64,000 nucleotides of DNA from an uncultured Croceitalea sp. (GCA_947495075.1 CANLXH010000001.1:186001-250000), one strand, 5' to 3'; counted from the stretch's first letter, positions 45,119 through 55,097 are shown. Translations and numbers: made by a program. Notes: generated from the letters alone by a model not told the origin.

Positions 45119-45147
45119 TTGTTAAGGGGTTTTGCTTTTTAGTTTTG
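45119..45147 (+). promoter_or_regulatory. Promoter of the first T9SS type B gene
   Basis: TTG at 45119-45121, an 18-base spacer and TAGTTTTG at 45140-45147 fit the Bacteroidetes consensus. The start codon is 24 bases further on. Confidence 0.6.
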
Positions 45148-45171
45148 TAATACTCGAATTAACAAGGATTT

Positions 45172-46974
45172 ATGCCTAAACAAGGAGTACTTTTTCTTTT
45201 TTTGGTTTTTGCCACTGGTTTTTTGAATGCTCAAGTTTCAAATGACTGCTCAAGTGCGGTACCTATTTGTGCGAATACACCCATAAATGGAGGGGCAACT
45301 GGTTTTGGTATAGATGATTTTAATGGAGAAACCAGTAGTGGCTGTTTAGAAGCTACGACTACGGGTGCTATAGAATCAAACTCGTCTTGGTATCGTTTTA
45401 GAACAAATGTATCCGGTCAATTAGGATTTAATATTAGTCATGATGCAACTGAAGATTGGGATTTTGCACTTTATCTTGCAAGTGATTGTTCTAGTCTTGG
45501 AGAACCAGTTCGCTGTAATTTCTTTGATAATAGTGATGAAAATCAATATATAGGGGTTGGTGAAGACCCCACAGGCAACACAGAATCATTGCAATATGAG
45601 GATTGGATTACTGTAGAACCTGGACAAGATTATTATTTACTACTTAATAATTTTACAAGTTCAAGCTCTGGTTTTTCTGTACAATTTACTGGAGAAATTT
45701 TTACTACAAACCCTGCTGATGCTTTAGATTGTTCTATAATCAGTAATCTTTTGGGTTCTCCTATAGCTGCTTGTGAAAACGAAACAGCAACTTTAGATGC
45801 TACAACAACTAATGCAACCAGTTACCGATGGTTTCGTGACATTGGCAGTGGATATCAGCAAATATCTGGACAATCAAACTCAACATTAACTATAAATATT
45901 GGAGCCTTATATCGGGTTGAGGTAGTTACTCCTACTGAAACAATCATAAGCGATGTACAGGTTGCATTCTCTTTAGCTCCAATAGCTGAAATGGTATCAG
46001 ATGAAGTGGTCTGTGTTAGTGCAGATGTACCTTATGACCTAAGTCAAAAAGATATTGAAGCATTGGGCAGCCAAGATACTAACATATTTACAGTAAGTTA
46101 TTACAGTTCATTTACCGATGCGCAACTTGGTGTTAATGAACTTCCAAAGTCATATTCTAAAATAGCAGGTACAGAAACCATCTATGTTAGGGTAAATTCG
46201 TTGGAAAATCCACAATGTTTTGATGCTTCAGAAAGTTTTGAATTAACTGGGATAGCAGCTCCTATTCTTGGAGTAGATCAACAAGTATTTCTTTGTGAAG
46301 ATGGTTCTACGGCTACAATTGGTCAAGCTACTTCCAATTCCAATTATGAATATTCTTGGAATACAGGTGAAATAACTCCATTTATAACAGTTTCTAACCC
46401 TGGTGTATATGTGCTGACAGCAACTACCTCTCAAGGCAGTGTGTTCTGTGTACGTACCAGAAGAATTGAAGTAGTGACTTCAATCGCTCCAGAAATTAGT
46501 GCAGTACTTATAGATGGTTTTGGTTTTAGTAGCACAGTGACAATAGAAACAGAAGTTGTTGGAGATTTCGAATATCGGTTAGACAGTGGGGAATTTCGAA
46601 CAGAACCCACTTTTAAAGACGTCTTGCCAGGCAACCACACTGTATATATGAGAGATTTAAATGGTTGTGGTGTAGTTACGGAAGAGATTGCCGTAGTAGG
46701 ATACTTTGCTTACTTTTCGCCAAACGGCGACGGAATTAATGACAACTGGTATATCGAAGGATTAGAACATTTAAATAACCCTATTGTTTCTATATACAAC
46801 AGATATGGTAAATTGATAAAGCAGCTAAGTAACAATGATTTGAGTTGGGATGGCACTTTTGCTGGGCGACAAATGCCAGAATCTGATTATTGGTTTAAGC
46901 TCACCTATACAGATGATAATGGTGCTGCAATAGTCGATAAGTTTCTGCAAAAAAACTTTGCGCTTCATAGATAG
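45172..46974 (+). CDS. T9SS type B sorting-domain protein, paralogue 1
   Basis: The 600-residue protein has a signal peptide ending at LNAQ, an N-terminal domain beginning NDCSSAVPICANTPI (about 25-185), an Ig-like part with WFRDIGSGYQQISGQSN, and the C-terminal gliding-motility-type domain (about 510-600). That domain contains FSPNGDGINDNW, YNRYGKLIK, DLSWDGTF and DYWFKLTY, the type B sorting signal that directs export by the type IX system. The product should be surface-exposed or released. It is paralogous to the next gene; its function is probably adhesion or matrix-related, which is inference. Confidence 0.9.
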   Translation: MPKQGVLFLFLVFATGFLNAQVSNDCSSAVPICANTPINGGATGFGIDDFNGETSSGCLEATTTGAIESNSSWYRFRTNVSGQLGFNISHDATEDWDFALYLASDCSSLGEPVRCNFFDNSDENQYIGVGEDPTGNTESLQYEDWITVEPGQDYYLLLNNFTSSSSGFSVQFTGEIFTTNPADALDCSIISNLLGSPIAACENETATLDATTTNATSYRWFRDIGSGYQQISGQSNSTLTINIGALYRVEVVTPTETIISDVQVAFSLAPIAEMVSDEVVCVSADVPYDLSQKDIEALGSQDTNIFTVSYYSSFTDAQLGVNELPKSYSKIAGTETIYVRVNSLENPQCFDASESFELTGIAAPILGVDQQVFLCEDGSTATIGQATSNSNYEYSWNTGEITPFITVSNPGVYVLTATTSQGSVFCVRTRRIEVVTSIAPEISAVLIDGFGFSSTVTIETEVVGDFEYRLDSGEFRTEPTFKDVLPGNHTVYMRDLNGCGVVTEEIAVVGYFAYFSPNGDGINDNWYIEGLEHLNNPIVSIYNRYGKLIKQLSNNDLSWDGTFAGRQMPESDYWFKLTYTDDNGAAIVDKFLQKNFALHR

Positions 46975-47105
46975 AATCAAAAAACTACATCATGAATAAT
47001 GTATTTTATCGATTAACTGTACTTTTTTTCGGTTTAAATATACTAAACCTTCCTTTTTTGTAGTTATCTAACATATTAAAAGCATAACATTAGCCCCACA
47101 CTACT

Positions 47106-48542
47106 ATGCGAACACTATTTAGTGCTATCTGCTTTTTGTTCCTTTTTTCTTTAGGATTAACTGCCCAGACGTCTAATTCTGGTGACTGCCGTACAGCTAT
47201 CCCAGTTTGTGCAGATGGTATGCCTATTATGCCAAATGTTGATGGAGGAGGGGATATTGATGAATTTGATTCAGATGTAATAAGACAGACTGGATGTCTA
47301 GAAAAAGGAAGTGTAGCTTCTGCAAACATTGAAAATAATACTTCTTGGTTTGTTTTTAGAGCAGGAACAGACGGTCAAATTGGTTTTGATATTGAAACGC
47401 TATCCGCTACAGCTGAATGGGACTTTGCGCTCTATGGTCCTTTTGACCAAACTGATGGTCAAAATTATTGCACAATAATTGGAGAAGGAACAGCTCAACC
47501 CATACGGTGTAATTATGAAGTTAATACAACTGGTTTCACAGGTATTGGTGTTAACCCTGGAAATGGACAAGTAGGTGCTCCTTTTGTGAAAGGAAGTCAA
47601 AATACGTATGATGAATGGTTAGATGTAGTAGCTGGAGAATTATATTACCTTTTTATTAATAACTATAATACCAATTTTAACGGTGACTCAGAACCTTTTT
47701 CACTCACATTTACAGGTTCTTCTGTAGATGCAGACCAAGATACCGCTTTAGATTGTACCCTTAGGGATGAATTTTTAGGTTTGGATATCATTGCATGTGA
47801 AGGTGATCCAGATATTATATTAAGTGCACAAAATTCACCGGCAGGACCCAATGTTACTAACATTACATGGTCTGTTGATACAGATGATGACGGCACAATA
47901 GATAATGCAAATTTGTTGAGTGGTCCAACAGAATTTGAATATACGGTTACAAGCCCTAATTCTGGACGTTATTTTGTTACTATTGAAACTCCTTTTGGAG
48001 ATGTTACAGATGATATACTAATAACCTTTTTTCCACCGCCAGAACTTGATGAGGTTATAATTGTCGAAGATTTGAGAGATAATCCGGAGGTAAATACCTA
48101 CGATATAGAAATAGTTACCTTAACTAATGGAGACTATGAGTATGCAATAAATGGCGGTGACTTTCAAGACGACCCTATATTTTTAGATGTTCCACCAGGA
48201 TTAAACACTCTTATCATTAATGATAAGAATGGTTGCGGAATGGTTGAAGAAGAATTTTTAGTTGTTGGTTATCCAAAATTTTTCTCTCCTAATGGTGATG
48301 GAATTCATGATGAATGGCAAATATTAGGGATTTCTGAATTAACTAATCCTGACATATTTATTTTTGACCGTTACGGAAAACTTTTAAAGCAAATAGACGA
48401 GAATTCTCCGGGGTGGGATGGTACTTTTAATGGTAGAGCCTTACCATCGTCTGACTATTGGTTTAAGTTAGAATATGATAGAGATGACCAAGGAGTTGTT
48501 GTTGCAAGTACTACTAGAAAACACTTTACACTTCTACGATAA
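47106..48542 (+). CDS. T9SS type B sorting-domain protein, paralogue 2
   Basis: The 478-residue protein resembles the preceding gene at both ends: GDCRTAIPVCADGMP and NNTSWFVFRAGTDGQIGFDI near the N-terminus, and FSPNGDGIHDEW, FDRYGKLLK, GWDGTFNGR and DYWFKLEYD in the C-terminal type B sorting domain. It lacks part of the middle region of paralogue 1, hence its shorter length. It is exported by the type IX system to the cell surface. The partner or ligand is unknown. Confidence 0.9.
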   Translation: MRTLFSAICFLFLFSLGLTAQTSNSGDCRTAIPVCADGMPIMPNVDGGGDIDEFDSDVIRQTGCLEKGSVASANIENNTSWFVFRAGTDGQIGFDIETLSATAEWDFALYGPFDQTDGQNYCTIIGEGTAQPIRCNYEVNTTGFTGIGVNPGNGQVGAPFVKGSQNTYDEWLDVVAGELYYLFINNYNTNFNGDSEPFSLTFTGSSVDADQDTALDCTLRDEFLGLDIIACEGDPDIILSAQNSPAGPNVTNITWSVDTDDDGTIDNANLLSGPTEFEYTVTSPNSGRYFVTIETPFGDVTDDILITFFPPPELDEVIIVEDLRDNPEVNTYDIEIVTLTNGDYEYAINGGDFQDDPIFLDVPPGLNTLIINDKNGCGMVEEEFLVVGYPKFFSPNGDGIHDEWQILGISELTNPDIFIFDRYGKLLKQIDENSPGWDGTFNGRALPSSDYWFKLEYDRDDQGVVVASTTRKHFTLLR

Positions 48543-48568
48543 AAAAAGGCTAGCGATTTGCTAACCTT
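48541..48568 (-). terminator. Terminator of the FadL-like gene
   Basis: AAGGCTAGC (48546-48554) and GCTAACCTT (48560-48568) form a stem with one mismatch. On the minus strand it is followed by a T-run, 25 bases after the stop at 48593. Confidence 0.5.
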
Positions 48569-48592
48569 ATAATTTAATTATCTTTTATTTTT

Positions 48593-50101
48593 TTAGAATT
48601 TCATTGTATATCCTAAACTAATGTTACTATTTATTCTATTCACCATAGCTGCATTTGAAGCTCCTGAATCAAAGAATAATTCGTTTGTGTCCTGTTCAGT
48701 TCTATTATATGCTAAATCTATTCTGTTAGCTCCAAAACTAAAACCAATACCGCCAGAATATCCTGTAAGGTCTCCTATTATTGTTGAATCCTCATAAGGA
48801 CTTTCTTCAAATCTATATCCCGCTCTTAAACTCACTTGGTTTATTCTATATTCACCACCAATCCTATAACTATTTACAACAGCTAATTGCTCAGAAATTA
48901 ATTCGTTTTCAGCTGCAAATGCAGCATCCGAAGTAGGTTTTAGCTCTGCTTGTGACATGTCTTGATATCCATAATCAAAACTTAATAATCCGTCTTTGCC
49001 AAATATTATAGCAGCACTTCCAGTTAATTTAGAAGGTGTTTTTATAGTATACTCTGGAAATAAACTAATAAGATTAAAATCAATTAAACTTAAGTTGGGA
49101 TTTCCAACAGGAGAATCGGTATTAATTCTTTGAGAAATATCGTCTGTAAGGCGATACCAAGTTGGTGATTGATAACTACCCCCAACACGAATGTTGTCAT
49201 TAAGTTTTGCAATTGCACCTAGACTAAAAGAAAAACCATTACCCTCTGTGTGCAAGAAATTATCAAAACTTGTAGTTTGAATATCGGAATCAGCATCATA
49301 TCCGCTTTCATCGAATGTGGTCAATTTATCATAAAAAACAGTATGAAAATTAAGAGATGCTCCCAAATATAGGTTTTCCTGATACTGCCCTGCTAAATTA
49401 AGTGTAAACTTACTATTATATCCCGTTGTTATTTGCCTATAATCTTGGTTAAGGTTTGAATACTGAGCATTGGAAAAATAACCAGTGTTCTCATCAACAT
49501 CTTCATTTGGTTCAATTAAACCAGATTGAAAACCAAGAAAAGCTTGTTGTGCTCCAAAACCAATAGATGACCCAATATCAAGATAGGCATCGTCTATACG
49601 TTCTCCATTTTGTACTCTAAGGGGGCCTAACTCCTGTCCTTGAGCAAAATTTAGGAAGTAGTTGTCTATTCCTTGAGAAGAATTTCCAGATGCCGTGAAC
49701 TGATTGTCAAAATTTTGAACCAAATCATAGTTTACTGCAAGTGATATCTTTCTCCATGGACTATCATCAGAAGCATTAAAAACAAAAACACCGCCTACTT
49801 GATTAATCTCAAGAGAGTTTATGTCAGTGTTTAAGATGCTATTCCCATAAGCAGCATCATTATTTCTGTTGTAGTTAGAACCAGTTACAGTGAACTCACT
49901 AAAATTGAAAACTGCTGATCCAGCTGGATTGATGTTTAATGAAGATAAATCTCCGCCAAGCGCACCAAAAGCGCCTCCCATTGCTTGAAACCTGGCAGTT
50001 CCTTGAAGATTATCTGTACTGTAACGTACAACATCGTTTATGTTTTGCGCACTCATATAAGTGCATAGCATACCTATGCTTAAAATAACTAGCTTTTTCA
50101 T
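48593..50101 (-). CDS. OmpP1/FadL-family outer membrane transporter
   Basis: The 502-residue outer-membrane barrel has a signal peptide ending at YMSAQ and the N-terminal FadL-family hatch signature ARFQAMGGAFGALGGDLSS followed by INPAGSAVF. It ends in LGYTMKF with terminal Phe. FadL proteins pass hydrophobic compounds, such as fatty acids or aromatics, through the outer membrane. The substrate is unknown. It is 32 bases after the low-complexity lipoprotein gene on the same strand. Confidence 0.87.
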   Translation of the reverse strand: MKKLVILSIGMLCTYMSAQNINDVVRYSTDNLQGTARFQAMGGAFGALGGDLSSLNINPAGSAVFNFSEFTVTGSNYNRNNDAAYGNSILNTDINSLEINQVGGVFVFNASDDSPWRKISLAVNYDLVQNFDNQFTASGNSSQGIDNYFLNFAQGQELGPLRVQNGERIDDAYLDIGSSIGFGAQQAFLGFQSGLIEPNEDVDENTGYFSNAQYSNLNQDYRQITTGYNSKFTLNLAGQYQENLYLGASLNFHTVFYDKLTTFDESGYDADSDIQTTSFDNFLHTEGNGFSFSLGAIAKLNDNIRVGGSYQSPTWYRLTDDISQRINTDSPVGNPNLSLIDFNLISLFPEYTIKTPSKLTGSAAIIFGKDGLLSFDYGYQDMSQAELKPTSDAAFAAENELISEQLAVVNSYRIGGEYRINQVSLRAGYRFEESPYEDSTIIGDLTGYSGGIGFSFGANRIDLAYNRTEQDTNELFFDSGASNAAMVNRINSNISLGYTMKF

Positions 50102-50133
50102 TGCTCTAAAATTTGTTTGATGAATTTATGAGG

Positions 50134-51462
50134 TTAGTTTCTTCGACCGCTACTTCTTCCACTAGATGATCTTCCACTAGAAGACCTAGAACTTCCAGAT
50201 GAACTCCTAACGCTTCCACTACTACGAGAAGAACCTCCAGAACTTCTAACACTTCCACTACTTCTAGATGAACGACTAGAACTACCAGAGCTTCTGTAAC
50301 CAGAACTTCTCGAACTACTTCCAGAACTTCTATAACCAGAGCTTCTCGAACTGCTTCTTGAAGAAGTTCTATATCCGCTACTGCGTGGAGCTGTTCTACC
50401 AGATGATTGGTATCTAGAAGAACTTCTTCCTGTAGAATTATTACGATACCCGCTACTTCTTGGAGTAGTACCTCTATATGTTTGATTTGATCGTGTTATT
50501 CCACTATATCTAGGTACAGAACGTGTACTTCTGCTACTTCTATAATTTCTATTTCTTGCAATGGCATCAGCACTTACCGATCTTCTTGCAGAAACATAAC
50601 TTCTAGAGTTTCTTGAAGTAGATGATGCACTTCTACCAACATTAGAGCGACCAGAATTTGAACGTACCCTTGATGTAGCACCAGTTCTTGTTCCAAGGTT
50701 AGATCTACCTCTAAAAGAGTTATTTGCTATGCGATTGTTGTTAAAACCTCTTCTATTATTGGTATAAGCAAAATTGTTACGGAAACCGCGGTTGTAACCA
50801 TTCCAGCCGCGACCATAATATCCTCCCCAACCATATCTACCATTCCAACCCCAGTTATTCCAACCAAAGCCACCACCCCAGCCAAAGCCAGCATTCCAGC
50901 CCCAACCAAATCCGCCGCCCCAACCAAATCTGTTCCAGCGATTAAATCTCCAAGGATTGTTCCATCCCCATCCAAAACCACCATTCCATAACCATGGGTC
51001 ATTCCATCCCCAACCAAAGCCACCGCCCCAGCCCCAGTTGTTCCAGCCATTATCATATACGTTTATGTTTACACTAGTAGGGTTATCTCCCCATGCTGGA
51101 TTACCTTCATAGTTATTATTGTATGCAAAATAATCGGTTTTTTCACCTACTTGCAAAGTGTCATTTACCACGCCGCTTGTGTAATCATCAACATCTGTAA
51201 AAACTTCACTATCAAGAATTTCACCATATTGATCTGCTTTTTGACCAAAATAGTCTCCATAAGTATTACTTTCCAATTCTTGAGTTTTAACTGCTTCAGT
51301 TGACCGCTTTTCTACACTTACAGTACGATTGCCATTTGCGTAGATGCCATCATTTTCGTAGTATGACGCCTGTTGGTATGAGCCGCAAGAGGTAAGAAAG
51401 AGGATTGCTAATAAGGATGTTATTGCAAATTGAAATTTTTGGCGGGGTAAAGTATTATCCAT
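50134..51462 (-). CDS. Low-complexity Gly/Trp- and Ser/Arg-rich lipoprotein
   Basis: The 442-residue protein starts with a lipoprotein signal (LTSC, Cys26). Residues about 35-130 are ordinary and acidic. About 135-235 consist of Gly, Trp, Asn and Phe in repeats such as GGFGWGWN. About 240-442 are almost only Ser, Arg, Gly and Tyr, with repeats such as YRSSGSSSRSSG. No known domain is recognised in the C-terminal half. The very basic tail could bind polysaccharide or nucleic acid outside the cell. It is encoded in front of the FadL-like gene and may be its partner. Confidence 0.85.
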   Translation of the reverse strand: MDNTLPRQKFQFAITSLLAILFLTSCGSYQQASYYENDGIYANGNRTVSVEKRSTEAVKTQELESNTYGDYFGQKADQYGEILDSEVFTDVDDYTSGVVNDTLQVGEKTDYFAYNNNYEGNPAWGDNPTSVNINVYDNGWNNWGWGGGFGWGWNDPWLWNGGFGWGWNNPWRFNRWNRFGWGGGFGWGWNAGFGWGGGFGWNNWGWNGRYGWGGYYGRGWNGYNRGFRNNFAYTNNRRGFNNNRIANNSFRGRSNLGTRTGATSRVRSNSGRSNVGRSASSTSRNSRSYVSARRSVSADAIARNRNYRSSRSTRSVPRYSGITRSNQTYRGTTPRSSGYRNNSTGRSSSRYQSSGRTAPRSSGYRTSSRSSSRSSGYRSSGSSSRSSGYRSSGSSSRSSRSSGSVRSSGGSSRSSGSVRSSSGSSRSSSGRSSSGRSSGRRN

Positions 51463-51560
51463 CTTTTTAAATTTTATTGTTGAACATAGTAAAAATAGTT
51501 AGTTTTACCGCTCTATTTTTCTGTTAACTTAATCACAAGTTTTGTGCCAAACTATAATAA

Positions 51561-53036
51561 ATGGGTAAAAATTTAACTACTAGAACGGAAGATTATTCCA
51601 AATGGTACAACGAACTTGTTGTAAAAGCTGACCTAGCTGAAAACTCTGGAGTAAGAGGTTGTATGGTCATAAAGCCATATGGTTTTGCTATATGGGAAAA
51701 GATGCAAGCGCAACTAGATAAAATGTTTAAAGAAACGGGACATGAAAATGCCTATTTCCCACTTTTTATTCCAAAATCCTACCTAAGTAAAGAAGCTAGT
51801 CATGTAGAAGGGTTCGCAAAAGAATGTGCTGTTGTAACTCACTATAGATTAAAAAATGCTGAAGATGGTAGTGGTATAGTTGTAGATGAAGATGCAAAAC
51901 TTGAAGAGGAACTCATAGTTAGACCAACTTCAGAAACTATTATATGGGATACTTATCGAAGATGGATACAATCCTATAGAGATTTACCATTATTAATAAA
52001 CCAATGGGCTAATGTAGTGCGTTGGGAAATGCGCACACGATTGTTTTTACGTACTGCAGAATTCTTATGGCAAGAAGGGCATACCGCACATGCAACAAAA
52101 GATGAAGCTATGGAAGAGGCCGAACAAATGATGAATGTGTATGCTGAATTTGCTGAAGAACATATGGCAGTTCCTGTGATTAAGGGAACAAAAACTGAAA
52201 GCGAACGTTTTGCAGGAGCAGAGGAAACGTTTTGTATTGAAGCTTTAATGCAAGATGGTAAAGCGCTGCAAGCTGGAACTTCACATTTCTTAGGACAAAA
52301 CTTTGCCAAGGCTTTTGATGTGAAATTTGCTAATAAGGAAGGAAAGCAAGACTTTGTTTGGGCAACTTCGTGGGGAGTATCTACTAGATTAATGGGGGCT
52401 TTGATAATGACACATAGCGACGATAACGGATTGGTTTTACCTCCTAAATTAGCTCCTATTCAGGTTGTTATAGTGCCTATTTATAAAGGTGAAGAACAAT
52501 TAGATGCTATTTCGGAAAAAGTAAATCCATTGGTAAAAGCGCTTCGTTTAAAAGGTATTACGGTGAAGTATGATAAAAGAGATACACATAAACCTGGTTT
52601 TAAATTCAATGAATACGAATTAAAAGGTGTTCCTGTTCGTATTGCAATTGGTAAACGTGATTTAGAGAATGGTACTTATGAAGTTGCTAGACGTGATACT
52701 TTAGAAAAGCAATCTGTCAATGAGGGTGAAATTATTGATAAAGTAGTTTCTTTAATGGACGAAATTCAAGAGAATATTCATAATAAAGCATTAGCACATA
52801 GGGCTTCTCATATTTCTGAAGTAGAAACCTACGATGAATTTAAAAAAGTTTTAGAAGAAAAAGGCGGTTTTATATCTGCCCATTGGGATGGCACTATTGC
52901 TACCGAAGATAAGATTAAAGAGGAGACAAAGGCAACGATTAGATGTATCCCTATTGCTGTAAAAGAGGAAGCTGGTAAGTGTATGGTTACAGGAAAACCT
53001 TCTGCACATCGGGTATTGTTTGCGAAAGCCTATTAA
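51561..53036 (+). CDS. proS: Prolyl-tRNA synthetase (archaeal/eukaryal-like type)
   Basis: The class II synthetase has 491 residues, lacks the bacterial editing insertion and fits the short archaeal/eukaryal-like ProRS type. Motif 2 is visible as [20 protein letters not shown] after [10 protein letters not shown]. The anticodon-binding domain ([14 protein letters not shown]) and the C-terminal zinc-like domain ending RVLFAKAY follow. It charges tRNA-Pro. It diverges from the low-complexity lipoprotein gene, and tRNA-Glu genes follow. Confidence 0.94.
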   Translation: MGKNLTTRTEDYSKWYNELVVKADLAENSGVRGCMVIKPYGFAIWEKMQAQLDKMFKETGHENAYFPLFIPKSYLSKEASHVEGFAKECAVVTHYRLKNAEDGSGIVVDEDAKLEEELIVRPTSETIIWDTYRRWIQSYRDLPLLINQWANVVRWEMRTRLFLRTAEFLWQEGHTAHATKDEAMEEAEQMMNVYAEFAEEHMAVPVIKGTKTESERFAGAEETFCIEALMQDGKALQAGTSHFLGQNFAKAFDVKFANKEGKQDFVWATSWGVSTRLMGALIMTHSDDNGLVLPPKLAPIQVVIVPIYKGEEQLDAISEKVNPLVKALRLKGITVKYDKRDTHKPGFKFNEYELKGVPVRIAIGKRDLENGTYEVARRDTLEKQSVNEGEIIDKVVSLMDEIQENIHNKALAHRASHISEVETYDEFKKVLEEKGGFISAHWDGTIATEDKIKEETKATIRCIPIAVKEEAGKCMVTGKPSAHRVLFAKAY

Positions 53037-53052
53037 AAATTATATTTACCTC

Positions 53053-53082
53053 TTGCAATAGTTAAAAATAGTTGTATTTTTG
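53053..53082 (+). promoter_or_regulatory. Promoter of the tRNA-Glu pair
   Basis: TTG at 53053-53055, a 19-base spacer and TATTTTTG at 53075-53082 fit the Bacteroidetes promoter. The first tRNA begins 75 bases downstream. Confidence 0.65.
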
Positions 53083-53157
53083 CACCCGCCTTAGGAATAA
53101 ATTTTAAAAGTTTGCTTTTAAGGTTTGCAGCAATGCAACCCACGTTCTAATTGTAAT

Positions 53158-53229
53158 GGCCCGTTCGTCTAGGGGTTAGGACGCCAGGTTTTCATCCTGG
53201 TAACAGGGGTTCGATTCCCCTACGGGCTA
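53158..53229 (+). tRNA. tRNA-Glu (TTC), copy 1
   Basis: The 72-base gene folds as a full cloverleaf: acceptor GGCCCGT with ACGGGCT, anticodon stem CCAGG/CCTGG with loop TTTTCAT and anticodon TTC, and T-loop GGTTCGATTCC. CCA is not encoded. The second copy is identical. Confidence 0.97.
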
Positions 53230-53276
53230 CATAGTTTGGTTTAATTATATAATTGAGCCAGTATTAAATTTTTAAT

Positions 53277-53348
53277 GGCCCGTTCGTCTAGGGGTTAGGA
53301 CGCCAGGTTTTCATCCTGGTAACAGGGGTTCGATTCCCCTACGGGCTA
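53277..53348 (+). tRNA. tRNA-Glu (TTC), copy 2
   Basis: Identical over all 72 bases to the copy 47 bases upstream, so the pair is a recent duplication or kept alike by gene conversion. Both are probably transcribed from the promoter at 53053-53082. Confidence 0.97.
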
Positions 53349-53420
53349 CGAATAGAAAGTATTAATATATTGAAGTTGCGAAATAAATTCTCAACTTTAT
53401 TTACAGTTTAAATTAAGATA

Positions 53421-53672
53421 ATGGCAAATCATAAGTCAGCATTAAAGAGAATTAGAAGAAACGAAGCGGTAAGATTACGTAATAGATACCAACACAAAAC
53501 CGTGCGTAATGCAATTAAGAAACTTCGTGGAGAAGAAGATAAGAAAGCTGCAGAGACCTTGTTGCCTTCAGTTGTTAGTATGATTGATAAATTGGCTAAA
53601 AGAAACATTATTCATTCTAATAAAGCTGCCAACTTAAAAAGTAAATTAATGAGCAAAGTTGCTACTATGTAA
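53421..53672 (+). CDS. rpsT: Ribosomal protein S20
   Basis: The 83-residue basic helical protein matches S20, which binds 16S rRNA early in 30S assembly: [19 protein letters not shown] at the N-terminus and [17 protein letters not shown] at the C-terminus. It follows the tRNA-Glu pair and ends in a very strong terminator. Confidence 0.97.
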   Translation: MANHKSALKRIRRNEAVRLRNRYQHKTVRNAIKKLRGEEDKKAAETLLPSVVSMIDKLAKRNIIHSNKAANLKSKLMSKVATM

Positions 53673-53687
53673 TTTTTGAATCTCATT

Positions 53688-53730
53688 AACTAAAAAAGCC
53701 TCAACACATACTGTTGAGGCTTTTTTAGTT
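53688..53730. terminator. rpsT terminator (19-bp stem)
   Basis: A 19-bp perfect stem (53688-53706 with 53712-53730) around CATAC, with A- and T-runs inside the arms, so it works in both directions. The stop codon and last codon of the converging membrane gene lie within its right arm. Confidence 0.93.
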
Positions 53731-54402
53731 AAAACTACTTCGTTTTCCTTTTAAAAACCCGACACAGAAAAGGATATACATAATAACTATAAATACTTGT
53801 AGGATTTTTCTAAACCTGTATTCAATCCAAATTTCTGGAAATTCAAAACCAATAAAATATAGATGAGGAAATACTAAATAAAAAATGAAGAGTCCTATAC
53901 TTATCCAAAACATAAGATTATTTTTTTGGATTATTTTAAAACCTTGTAATCTTTTTTCTTTGAAGTAAAGTGCTATGGAAAATAGCAGTGAATATGAGGC
54001 TACCATATCTGCAAAATATAAACCTGTGTGCATGGGGTCTTGTAATAAAGAACTGATAAAGAATGCTACCGTAGTTAAAATTGCTAATAGAAAAATAACT
54101 TTTTTGTATTTGCCATTTGATATTAATTTCCAGTACATCCAAAAGAAAAATAAAAAGCTTAGGATGGTGTAGAGGTTATAGATAACTACATTATGCCACG
54201 CATATTCCTTTTCCTCAAAAAAACTAAATTCTTCAAAGTTTATTATAAAATATCCGAGTGTTTCAGTGAAGAAAGTATATGCGATAAATATTGGAAAAAA
54301 CCGCATTACCGTATCAAAATACTTTTTATAGGTAAGCATAGATATTACCCAAGTAATAAAGTATACAGGAATAAAAAAACTACTTAATAAAAAATCAATC
54401 AA
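53725..54402 (-). CDS. Multi-pass membrane protein, paralogue A
   Basis: The 225-residue protein has about seven hydrophobic segments and no signal peptide. MLTYKKYFDTVMRFFPIFIAY matches VFTYKKYFDSVLRYFPIIISY of the next gene, and both end in a MYILFCVGFLKGKR-like segment. It is an integral inner-membrane protein of unknown function; the seven-helix layout recalls stand-alone sensor or chaperone membrane modules. It is the last gene of a three-gene unit starting with a lipoprotein. Confidence 0.72.
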   Translation of the reverse strand: MIDFLLSSFFIPVYFITWVISMLTYKKYFDTVMRFFPIFIAYTFFTETLGYFIINFEEFSFFEEKEYAWHNVVIYNLYTILSFLFFFWMYWKLISNGKYKKVIFLLAILTTVAFFISSLLQDPMHTGLYFADMVASYSLLFSIALYFKEKRLQGFKIIQKNNLMFWISIGLFIFYLVFPHLYFIGFEFPEIWIEYRFRKILQVFIVIMYILFCVGFLKGKRSSFN

Positions 54403-54411
54403 ATTATCTGT

Positions 54412-55095
54412 TTAGCGAAAAGCTTTTCTTTTACTTAATATAAAACCTATACTAAATAAAATATACATAATGACTATCATTAAAAAATGAAACTGTCTAA
54501 AAGGTATATATAATTCTAAAAAAAATTCTTTACAAATCTTTAGCGGTAAATAGGTGGCGTGGAAAACTAAAAGTCCCATACTCACCCAAAATAATAAGCT
54601 ATATTTTAATATTCCGAAATTGTGTTCAGTTAAGACTTTTCTAAAATAAATTATTGTGCAATAGACAAGCAATAGTACGCCAAATAAGTAAGCATATACC
54701 AAATTACCTACTAAAGGATTTTCAATAAAACAGTTAATGATATTAATTAATATAAAAATTACTCCTCCTAGTTTTATTATTTTTTTATGTTTTCTATTAG
54801 AAGATGTATTCCAAAAAACATAAAAAAAGTAGCTAAAGAAAATAAAATGGTATATGTTATAAATAATATTTGAGTAGTGCGTGTACTCATATCCAAAGAC
54901 AAGTTGAATATCTTTATTGTATACTACAAAACTTCCTAAAAGCTCAGAAAAGAAAGTATAAGAAATTATTATGGGAAAATATCTAAGTACAGAATCAAAA
55001 TATTTTTTGTAGGTAAAAACAGAGATAAACCAAGTAACTCCATAAACTATTACAAAGTAATTGTTTTTTAAAAAATTAAGAATTACTTGGTCCAT
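54412..55095 (-). CDS. Multi-pass membrane protein, paralogue B
   Basis: The 227-residue protein is built like paralogue A, with about seven membrane helices and the shared TYKKYFDSVLRYFPI, YTFFSELLGSF and MYILFSIGFILSKRK segments. The two genes are nine bases apart and arose by tandem duplication. The function is unknown. It starts two bases after the lipoprotein gene's stop, so coupling is likely. Confidence 0.72.
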   Translation of the reverse strand: MDQVILNFLKNNYFVIVYGVTWFISVFTYKKYFDSVLRYFPIIISYTFFSELLGSFVVYNKDIQLVFGYEYTHYSNIIYNIYHFIFFSYFFYVFWNTSSNRKHKKIIKLGGVIFILINIINCFIENPLVGNLVYAYLFGVLLLVYCTIIYFRKVLTEHNFGILKYSLLFWVSMGLLVFHATYLPLKICKEFFLELYIPFRQFHFLMIVIMYILFSIGFILSKRKAFR

Positions 55096-55097
55096 TA

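Noticed and set aside
46993-47062. A 22-codon plus-strand frame (MNNVFYRLTVLFFG...) between the two T9SS genes
   Set aside because: Too short, no promoter box, no known family; probably chance in AT-rich DNA.
50727-51056. Second minus-strand frame (109 codons) within the Gly/Trp-rich gene
   Set aside because: Produced by the repetitive GC-rich codons of the real frame; no signal or domain.
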